Of a DNA stretch of 24,681 bases, positions 19,601-24,681 are shown piece by piece. The first letter of the stretch is position 1. Every line of letters begins with the position of its first letter. The notes under the pieces are model-generated. The model did not search any database, was not told where the DNA came from, and saw only the letters and a list, made by a program, of their open reading frames with translations. A program made the position numbers and the translations under genes. Origin of the DNA: a virus; the IMG/VR virus record IMGVR_UViG_3300009034_000200, positions 1-24,681 of that record; one strand, 5' to 3'.

Positions 19601-20465
19601 CGTTCTCTTCTTTCAGCGCGGCGCAGAAAAGATGCGGGAACTGGCCTATAACTGGGAGCTTGATTCGTATGTCGCACCGGAAATGACTATTCTTGTCCCT
19701 GAGATAACCGGTGAGGGAATTACGGATACGGCCTACCAGCAAACTCCAAATCCCATTCTATGGTGTGTTAAGGAGAATGGCGAGATTGCAATATTCGTTT
19801 ATGAGCGCAAGGAGCAGATCACATCATGGTCAACACAAATTACCGATGGCGATTTTGAATCGGTGGCCGTAATTTCCGGGGACGCTGAAGACCAGGTATG
19901 GATATCGGTAGAGCGGGTCATTGGCGGTAACACGAAAAGATACATCGAGTATTTCTCTGAGCGTGATTTCGGCACGGACCTCGATGATGCCTTCTATGTT
20001 GACTGTGGAATTACTTATGACTCCACAGCAACTACAACCATTACCGGTCTTGACCATCTTGAGGGCGAAACTGTGGCCGTTCTCGGCGATGGTGCTATCC
20101 TGGACAATGAGACGGTTGCCAGCGGGCAGATAACCATAGATGAATCCTCTACCGTTCAGGCAGGTCTTCTTTATGAGGCAAAACTAAGAACAATGCCGTT
20201 AAGCTGGATTGCCGAGGGCATGACTATACAGGGGAGAATCAAGAGAATCAACCAGGTAATCGCCCGCTATTATAACAGTGGTGATTTCAACGTGGGCAGA
20301 AGCGCCACTATAGGAGAGACCATCAGCATATCCGGTATGGATACTGACGAACAACCGATAACTTTCCCGGCCGGCTATGACCGGCCCGGATATGTCTATG
20401 TTTACCAGAACTCAGCAGAACCTCTAACTCTGCTGGCTCTGATGGTTGAGTTTATGATATTTTAA
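16647..20465 (+). CDS. Tail nozzle (T7 gp12-like) with nested LamG insertions and a signal peptide
   Basis: The 1272-aa protein contains the nozzle core of gp12/tail tubular protein B relatives. Near the N-terminus lie YRSLNSFGSGALSELLSARE and SGCSVMENFIPLPQGGAEKR-PGT (48-69). The core resumes at about 597 with TPYLTADLFELKFEQSADVL-YITHPDYEPRKL. Later landmarks include NYRGWPRTVTFFEDRLTFGG and NIINWLVGKNKILIGTSGAE. Between ~120 and ~597 sit two LamG domains, one inside the other (separate entry). The protein begins MKKALIILCLCSLAIA|QDKP, a perfect signal peptide with an AxA site. A TAA stop lies immediately upstream in frame, and no ATG, GTG or TTG occurs before the conserved core, so this start is forced. 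The ribosome-binding site is weak. The nozzle closes the channel and holds fibres, normally assembling in the cytoplasm, so the signal peptide is unexpected. The LamG domains are probably receptor-binding. Confidence 0.92.
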   Translation: MKKALIILCLCSLAIAQDKPYRSLNSFGSGALSELLSAREDLSKYHSGCSVMENFIPLPQGGAEKRPGTVYVAESKENTKIRLIPFQYSTEKSFIVELGNQYARFFTDSAPVNTGNGTETLAPGNIIAHYLLNETIGTTVADDDGATHNGTATADCSILNADGKVGTGCFDLDAQYTVEMSDHADFSFTDNSNDSAFSISCWAYVTQQTNTQNLISKWRDDSLLNEWRFSLNNDRKLQLHLSDSGYDLTSNRIAHWKLNEDAANKTVLDDDATSHDGLTQTNNTGVLTATGIVGKCLDFGGADCVVITNDHDELSFGDSTNDSAFSISAWVYVTDGDTQSILSKYDATAGAAVQEWLFLINVAQGLSASLIDKSANSSKQMSTDDALTTGWHHVVLTYSGVESDNADDSIILYVDSVAVSQTGDDIGTYIAMENTATKVVIGAAYDSSGNLGYFFEDKIDNVMLLNIELTQAHVDGLYNDGGGTEDLTVSNALVSAISDDAISVGWHHLVCTYSAPADETTAADGIILYVDAAVVDSTATNNANYTAMQNGAEEIRIGSQRNSADSANEKFWGDKIDAVAVFGDVLTPSEISTLYDETPYEIETPYLTADLFELKFEQSADVLYITHPDYEPRKLSRNSDVDWTMPVYGAENGPFRDQNTDEADTITASATTGSITLTATGCTPFLEGGTAGHEPGGSAATSKSQTGALFRLTHPVDTLEYSEKLEDNYTNSQVENTSWLDCGTVYKGTTWYLTTLGTWTGVLEIQRNYTVGAAHGASGWEKVFAYASTDDRNVSTNSTEDEAAASYRAILTESGDAAEVCKVYFRTNQTDHDGIIQITGVASPTSATATVLTTLGSTNATHKWSEGSWSNYRGWPRTVTFFEDRLTFGGNISQPDTIWASVTADYENMTEGADDDSALLFTLSSREVNIINWLVGKNKILIGTSGAEWTLAGSSDEPLTPSNVKAEQHSTYGSADLQSTLANESVLFFQRGAEKMRELAYNWELDSYVAPEMTILVPEITGEGITDTAYQQTPNPILWCVKENGEIAIFVYERKEQITSWSTQITDGDFESVAVISGDAEDQVWISVERVIGGNTKRYIEYFSERDFGTDLDDAFYVDCGITYDSTATTTITGLDHLEGETVAVLGDGAILDNETVASGQITIDESSTVQAGLLYEAKLRTMPLSWIAEGMTIQGRIKRINQVIARYYNSGDFNVGRSATIGETISISGMDTDEQPITFPAGYDRPGYVYVYQNSAEPLTLLALMVEFMIF
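17022..18436 (+). other. LamG domain split by a second LamG domain (within the nozzle gene)
   Basis: Residues ~126-246 are the first half of LamG-A (IIAHYLLNETIGTTVADDDG, SAFSISCWAYVT, WRFSLNNDRKLQLHLSDSGY). LamG-B is complete at ~251-485 (RIAHWKLNEDAANKTVLDDD to KIDNVMLLNIELTQAHVDGL). LamG-A then resumes at ~486-596 with exactly the missing half (VGWHHLVCTYS, GIILYVDAAVV, KIDAVAVFGDVLTPSEISTL). The inserted stretch is bracketed by an 8-nt direct repeat GATTTAAC at 17385-17392 and 18102-18109, 717 nt (239 codons) apart and in frame. A and B are paralogous (SAFSIS.WAYVT and SAFSISAWVYVT). Confidence 0.8.
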
Positions 20466-20467
20466 TA

Positions 20468-20884
20468 ATGGCTGTCTATATAAGACCATTTAAGATAACT
20501 GATTTGGATGCTTTCGAGACCATTGAAGAAGACATAAATAGATGTAATCCTGAATGGGCCAAGGCGATTGAAAACTCCGGCCTTGCAATTACCGGTATAA
20601 GGGAAGGTAAGATTTTCGGCTCTGGGGGTGTCCATCCTCTCAATGAAGAGCAGGGCGAAATATGGATGAGGCTCAGCAAAGATTGCCTTGACCATAAACT
20701 TGATACTCTTCGATGGATTAGAGAAGGATTCAAAATCATCGAGGACATTTATCCATTTAGAGAGATTATTGCAGTAGTTAGATGCGATTTCACAAAGAGT
20801 ATAAAACTGGTTAAGTTTTTGGGCTTTGCTCAAACAGGAACCAAAGAGGATATGAATATTTATAGTAAAAGGGTCAAAGAATGA
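20468..20884 (+). CDS. GNAT-fold internal virion protein (T7 gp13-like)
   Basis: This 138-aa protein has a GNAT-like outline. It opens with MAVYIRPFKITDLDAFETIE (beta1-alpha1 with the usual 'R....D'). AITGIREGKIFGSGGVHPL is the central beta hairpin. It ends with FTKSIKLVKFLGFAQTGTKE, the 'A..L..K.GF' helix and strand that closes the acetyltransferase fold. The acetyl-CoA P-loop 'Q/RxxGxG/A' is not clear, so catalysis is doubtful. T7 gp13 and many podophage homologues (DUF2833-type) share this fold and position after the nozzle. They are needed for virion core assembly rather than known catalysis. The start lies 2 nt after the nozzle stop, and the stop overlaps the next gene (ATGA). No clear ribosome-binding site, so expression probably depends on coupling. 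Confidence 0.82.
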   Translation: MAVYIRPFKITDLDAFETIEEDINRCNPEWAKAIENSGLAITGIREGKIFGSGGVHPLNEEQGEIWMRLSKDCLDHKLDTLRWIREGFKIIEDIYPFREIIAVVRCDFTKSIKLVKFLGFAQTGTKEDMNIYSKRVKE

Positions 20885-21381
20885 CCTGGGGAGCAGTTGG
20901 TAGTATAGCAATGGCAGTTGGTTCTGGGGTCGTAGCATATTCTCAGTACCAGCAGGGCAAGACTGCGGCTGCACAGGCCAGGCAGGAAGCCGCCTGGCAC
21001 GATTATAATGCAAAAGTGGCAAAGAGGGAGGCCGAGGCGGAGCGCAAGGCCGCCGAATTTGAGTCCACTCAGCATGAAAGAAAAGCTAAACAACTTCTTG
21101 CCCGACAAAGGGCTTTAATTGGTGCGAGCGGCGTTACAATGGAAGGTTCACCCCTTCTTCTGGCTGAGGACACGGCGGCCCAACTGGCGCTCGAGAATAT
21201 AAATATCAGAATGACCGGGGCCAGAAGGGTGGGGGCATGGAAATCAAAGTCTATTCTTGATATTTCAAAGGCAAGGTTCGCCCGCGAATCCGCCCCCGGT
21301 TTAAGACGAGCAGGCTATCTAAGTGCAGGCAGCTCATTATTACAGGGTGCGGGAACAGTCGCATATATGAGCCAAACATAA
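20881..21381 (+). CDS. Internal virion protein B-like (T7 gp14-like)
   Basis: The 166-aa protein matches the gp14 plan. A short hydrophobic N-terminal segment (GSIAMAVGSGVVAYSQYQ) is followed by an Ala/Glu/Lys-rich coiled coil (AAQARQEAAWHDYNAKVAKR). The signature KQLLARQRALIGASGVTMEG, SPLLLAEDTA then follows; 'RQRA..AASGV....GSPL..L..' is common in these proteins. A Gly/Ser-rich hydrophobic end (YLSAGSSLLQGAGTVAYM) closes it. gp14 is ejected first and forms the outer-membrane part of the DNA channel in T7. The start overlaps the preceding stop. Family assignment by motif and gene order, no sequence search done. Confidence 0.88.
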   Translation: MTWGAVGSIAMAVGSGVVAYSQYQQGKTAAAQARQEAAWHDYNAKVAKREAEAERKAAEFESTQHERKAKQLLARQRALIGASGVTMEGSPLLLAEDTAAQLALENINIRMTGARRVGAWKSKSILDISKARFARESAPGLRRAGYLSAGSSLLQGAGTVAYMSQT

Positions 21382-21382
21382 T

Positions 21383-23080
21383 ATGAAACTACCCAGATAT
21401 TCAGCGCAGACACCGCCGCCAAGAAGTTCTGGTTTAGTCACAGCTTCTGGTAGTGATATAAGTGCTTTAGTCCGCAGCAGTGACATAGCCAGGTGGCAGT
21501 CTGTTGGAACTTTTGGTCAGGCTTTGGGCTTCGCCGGCGAATTAACTCTCAGGGCTTATCAGAACAGACAGGCGATTGACGATACTATCGAGTGGGGGAC
21601 GGCAACGAGCAGAGTAAAGGACAGGTTCAGGCTGGCCGCCGATGCTGCGGAGCGTATGGATGTCAGTATGGATATGCCGGACCCCGATGACCCAAATTAT
21701 CTAAAGACATTAACGTCATTTTCAACAATCAAAAGAGACCAGCTCCTAAAAGAAGCGCTAAAGGACATCGAAAAAGATGTAGGCAGGTTATCTCAGGGAT
21801 TTTCTAATCCTAAAATCAAGGCGCAATTCGAGAACTGGTACAACGATAACTATGGCAATTTGGCGGATGGCGTAAGGTCGATGTACACAAAAAAGCTCGA
21901 CTCTTACCAGAGGGCTAAAATGTCAAAACTAAGCCAGAATGCCGCCGAAAATGGAGATATAGAGACCGCCGACCATTTTGTAGAGTTGATGGATAAATAT
22001 GAGCTTATCACGCCCGAACAAGCCGAAGCCCTGAAGAAGAACAATAAAGTAATCGCAGATAAAAGCATAACATACAGAAGCGCTCAGGCTATTATGGCCA
22101 TAAAAGGCTATCAGGAAGCTATTAAATTTGTGATGGCACGGGACATAGATATTGAAATTAAGAAAGATATTGTCAGCGACCTTAACTTTGAGGCTGCCCA
22201 ACAACGAGAACAGCTTGAAACAGCAAAAGAAGCAGACAGGGATGAAATATCAAAACTGATACGTTCAGGCCATTCGGCAACTACGCGCATAGAGAACAGT
22301 AAACTTGATGAGAATGAGCAGTGGACGTGGTTTGAGAGGGAAAGGGTGGAATCAGAAAGATTAGCAACCGGCAAGGCAATAGTTACCAATGAGGAAATTA
22401 AAGGTCAGCTTGAATCTATGGCTTACGATATACCTACCGGAGCTGTAGCGTTATCTGAGATTAAAAAACGATTATGGAATGAGCGATATACAGAACTAAC
22501 AATAGATAATGCGGCTTATGATGAGATATTCAGTCTGGCCCAAAGAGAGTTTAAGAGCTATCAGGCAGGAGCGATGAAGGAGCGTGAAGTTCATGCCTTA
22601 GGCCAGCTTGTCACTCATCCGAGCGAGCTTGGCTATGCAGAAATGCTGGCCCAGCTTACTTCTAAATTAGAAAAAGAACAAGCACAAGTTTTAAGACAGT
22701 TACAATTTGATAATCTTGACAAATACAAAAAGGCATTAAGGGACTGGCTAAAGACGAAACCGGACGCCGATGCCGACGAGATTTACGAAGCAGGTCGAAG
22801 CCTGCTTAGACATTTTCGTAAATCACCCGACCAACTAAGAAAAGAGACTGAGACTAAAATTCGACCTCCAACGAAAGAGCAGATAGAGAAAATATCCAAA
22901 GGGATACAAGATACAATAACCGGCATTACTAATTTAAAACCAAAAGAAAAAGTTGATTTAACCGGTATTCCTGAACCAAAGGACAGAAGGGAATTTATAA
23001 ATAAATTGCGTGAGCTCGAAAAAGACAATCCCGATTTGAGCCGGGCATATTACAATAAGTATCTGGACAAATTCTGGTAA
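21383..23080 (+). CDS. Internal virion protein C-like (T7 gp15-like ejection protein)
   Basis: This 565-aa, almost wholly alpha-helical, highly charged protein starts two bases after gp14 and just upstream of the large ejection protein, the gp15 position. The N-terminus (MKLPRYSAQTPPPRSSGLVT) resembles the 'R......P..G.......' starts of these proteins. Long heptad-like helices follow (VKDRFRLAADAAERMDVSMD, ADHFVELMDKYELITPEQAE, LGQLVTHPSELGYAEMLAQL). No signal peptide or membrane segment is present, as expected for a core protein that refolds after ejection. The C-terminus (NPDLSRAYYNKYLDKFW) ends with the next start overlapping (TAATG). Sequence identity to T7 gp15 is probably very low, so assignment rests on helical character and order. 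Confidence 0.8.
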   Translation: MKLPRYSAQTPPPRSSGLVTASGSDISALVRSSDIARWQSVGTFGQALGFAGELTLRAYQNRQAIDDTIEWGTATSRVKDRFRLAADAAERMDVSMDMPDPDDPNYLKTLTSFSTIKRDQLLKEALKDIEKDVGRLSQGFSNPKIKAQFENWYNDNYGNLADGVRSMYTKKLDSYQRAKMSKLSQNAAENGDIETADHFVELMDKYELITPEQAEALKKNNKVIADKSITYRSAQAIMAIKGYQEAIKFVMARDIDIEIKKDIVSDLNFEAAQQREQLETAKEADRDEISKLIRSGHSATTRIENSKLDENEQWTWFERERVESERLATGKAIVTNEEIKGQLESMAYDIPTGAVALSEIKKRLWNERYTELTIDNAAYDEIFSLAQREFKSYQAGAMKEREVHALGQLVTHPSELGYAEMLAQLTSKLEKEQAQVLRQLQFDNLDKYKKALRDWLKTKPDADADEIYEAGRSLLRHFRKSPDQLRKETETKIRPPTKEQIEKISKGIQDTITGITNLKPKEKVDLTGIPEPKDRREFINKLRELEKDNPDLSRAYYNKYLDKFW

Positions 23081-24681
23081 TGGCAAAAAAACCTACATAC
23101 GAAGAATTGCTGGCGGGCGATGCCAATGATATATCAAAACCCTCTTTCGATGAGCTTCTAAAAGGTGATGTTGATGAATTAAATCCAATGTTCCGTACTG
23201 CTACTGCCGTTCTCGAAAAAAAAGACACAAAGCAGATTATGGGACTGGCGGATGATTTGGAATTACCTGTTGATTATGTCGATAGGAATTTTGACTCATT
23301 TAAGACACCACCTATCTATAGAAGTTTGGGTATTGGCTCACTTGCTCCTTTCGGTTCGCCCCCCGATTCTTTGATTGATAAATCCATTGAAGCGGGCAGG
23401 CAATCCATCAAAAGAGTCGAATCTTCACAGGCAATAGCAGATGCCTATCTAAGCGGTAAGGATATAACTAAGTTATTAAAGGACAGGCACGCTTTGTCCT
23501 TAAGGCCGGAAGTTAAAGGCGAAACCTTTTTCTCCGATATATTATATAAGAATATCGCCGTTGCTGCTCCGATGGTTCAAAGTCTTTATGAAGCATCTCC
23601 ATTTGCGGCAATTATGATGGTCGGCGGTGGGATATTAGGCGGGATTGCCGGCAATCTTGTTGGTGGCCCTGCGCCCGAGGAGCTAATTACAGTGCCGGCA
23701 GGAGCGAAAGCGGGATTGACGGCAGGCACTCTTTTCGGTTTAAAAGCCGGTATAACCAGTAAGTCGGCGGAATATTGGTATCGGCAGGGTGTGGGTGATA
23801 TGATATACACAATGAGCCAAAAAGGTGTTGATATGAAATATGCCGGCCCGATAGCCGCCGTAGCGGGGATACCTTATGCCGCCATAGAATTTGCCCAAAT
23901 ACATCATCTTACCCCAGGTCTAAGAAAAGGCGTACAGGATATAGCTATACGCTCAACGCTCAAAGCCTTTACCGCCGCCACAAAAAGATATGGGCGGACG
24001 TACGTTCTTGAAAATATCGAGGAGGTTCTACAGGAAGTTGTTTTGATAGCCGCCGAGGATTTAGGAGAGTTTTTCCAGGATGGCACGGTGACAAATTATA
24101 AATATTTTATGCCAACGCCGATGTGGGCCTCAATAATGCCATCAGGCAAAAGAATACAGGTTACTAAAGAGCCGGTTGATATAAAATTGTTCGATAAAGA
24201 GGCTTTTATGGAAAGAGCCAATCGTCTGGCCGCCACTTCAGTTGAAGCCGCCAAGAGTATGCTGCTTTTGCCTTTGGGCGGCGCTGCTATGGATGTGCGG
24301 ACGGGATTGATTGAGGTTAAGAACAGAAACAAATTCATAAATGCCGTAAGGGAGAATATAGTTGACGACAAGAAAGCCGCCACATTAGCCGCCGATATGC
24401 TAAAAGAAGGCAGGCCGGTCCAGGAAGTTGACCAAATGCTGTCTTTGGCTAAAGCGGGATTAGAAGCCGAAATTGCCCAAGAGACAGTTGAGAAAAAAGC
24501 CGAGAAGCCGCCCACAGAAGCCATAAAAGCCCCAGAAATCGCCCCAGAACGAATAACTCCCGAAGAGGGGTTAGAAGTAGCCCCAGAAGCGAAAAAACTT
24601 CCTCCCATAGAAGAAACAAGAGAAGTGATGTTTGATGGAACTTTGTATCACAACACAACGATTGAATCAGCACAAGAAATT
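23080..24681 (+). CDS. Large ejection/polyvalent protein (T7 gp16-like position), 5' part
   Basis: ATG 23080 overlaps the gp15-like stop and the frame is open to the window edge (534 codons, incomplete). The N-terminus has a doubled motif, YEELLAGD and FDELLKGD, seen as repeated short motifs in some large delivered phage proteins. Residues ~178-225 form glycine-zipper hydrophobic segments (IMMVGGGILGGIAGNLVGG, AGLTAGTLFGLKAGI) suited to membrane insertion. A helical region follows (ENIEEVLQEVVLIAAEDLGE), then a Lys/Glu/Pro linker (~490-515). The last 13 residues (LYHNTTIESAQEI) look like the opening of an ADP-ribosyltransferase-type domain ('YHGT....A..I'). By position it corresponds to T7 gp16, which ejects first-in-line through the channel, but no transglycosylase domain is visible in this part. 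It may instead belong to the polyvalent proteins. Confidence 0.82.
   Translation, partial: MAKKPTYEELLAGDANDISKPSFDELLKGDVDELNPMFRTATAVLEKKDTKQIMGLADDLELPVDYVDRNFDSFKTPPIYRSLGIGSLAPFGSPPDSLIDKSIEAGRQSIKRVESSQAIADAYLSGKDITKLLKDRHALSLRPEVKGETFFSDILYKNIAVAAPMVQSLYEASPFAAIMMVGGGILGGIAGNLVGGPAPEELITVPAGAKAGLTAGTLFGLKAGITSKSAEYWYRQGVGDMIYTMSQKGVDMKYAGPIAAVAGIPYAAIEFAQIHHLTPGLRKGVQDIAIRSTLKAFTAATKRYGRTYVLENIEEVLQEVVLIAAEDLGEFFQDGTVTNYKYFMPTPMWASIMPSGKRIQVTKEPVDIKLFDKEAFMERANRLAATSVEAAKSMLLLPLGGAAMDVRTGLIEVKNRNKFINAVRENIVDDKKAATLAADMLKEGRPVQEVDQMLSLAKAGLEAEIAQETVEKKAEKPPTEAIKAPEIAPERITPEEGLEVAPEAKKLPPIEETREVMFDGTLYHNTTIESAQEI

Noticed and set aside
24096-24608. Minus-strand frame of 170 codons at the right end.
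   Set aside because: It lies opposite the open plus-strand ejection protein, whose frame is uninterrupted and coupled to its upstream neighbour. Ser/Ala-rich composition mirrors its codons.
1-24681. CRISPR arrays, tRNA/rRNA genes, insertion sequences, attachment sites.
   Set aside because: No regularly spaced repeats, cloverleaf-like sequences, transposases, integrases or flanking inverted repeats were found by reading. The periodic DNA at 8226-8515 is collagen coding sequence.

Overview
The window is part of a tailed-phage genome (Caudoviricetes) or a prophage. It encodes the DNA-packaging and virion module of a podovirus-like particle. All supportable genes lie on the + strand and are packed with tiny gaps or with ATGA/TAATG start-stop overlaps. 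The protein set (GpA-like large terminase, T7/Bbp-type head-tail connector portal, gp11-like adaptor, gp12-like nozzle, then gp13/14/15/16-like ejection proteins) points to a short-tailed phage. I see no replication, integration, host-lysis or tRNA genes. The host cannot be read from the sequence. Signal peptides with ordinary SPase I sites and the LamG/beta-helix style suggest an environmental, diderm-like bacterium. A planctomycete-type host is only a guess.

Layout. 1-60: tail end of an unknown gene. 117-158: terminator. 190-2087: HNH endonuclease with a C-terminal helix-turn-helix, a frame-interrupted zinc ribbon, small terminase, a 52-aa peptide, a 32-aa membrane peptide, a SEC-C zinc protein and a 63-aa protein. 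2126-2158: terminator. 2175-4417: basic peptide, large terminase and two tandem-duplicated basic peptides. 4420-8687: a block of beta-rich, LamG, low-complexity and collagen-like proteins, probably surface, decoration or fibre components, three of them with signal peptides. 8691-10827: portal, an overlapping 40-aa membrane peptide and two small proteins. 10854-10875: terminator. 10894-15581: scaffold, a small protein, a structured leader, major capsid protein, a putative decoration protein and a membrane-anchored or secreted beta-helix protein. 15596-15629: terminator. 15644-20465: tail adaptor, a small protein and the nozzle. 20468-24681: four ejection-type proteins, the last running off the end of the window.

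How the genes work together. TerS and TerL, probably helped by the HNH nuclease, package DNA through the portal into a shell of scaffold plus capsid protein. The gp11/gp12-like proteins build the short tail. The gp13-16-like proteins are probably carried inside the head and ejected into the host. The LamG, collagen and beta-helix proteins are candidates for glycan or receptor contact.

Main surprises. (1) Five proteins of the structural region begin with signal-peptide-like sequences, including the nozzle, where no alternative start exists. (2) The nozzle carries a LamG domain that is itself split by a second LamG domain. (3) The capsid-gene leader has a sequence that can pair either with the ribosome-binding site or with an upstream copy of it. 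(4) Terminators sit directly in front of ribosome-binding sites, with no room for promoters between. (5) Several short coupled ORFs are easily overlooked. (6) The final protein may be a multi-domain delivered protein with an ADP-ribosyltransferase-like motif beginning at the window edge.
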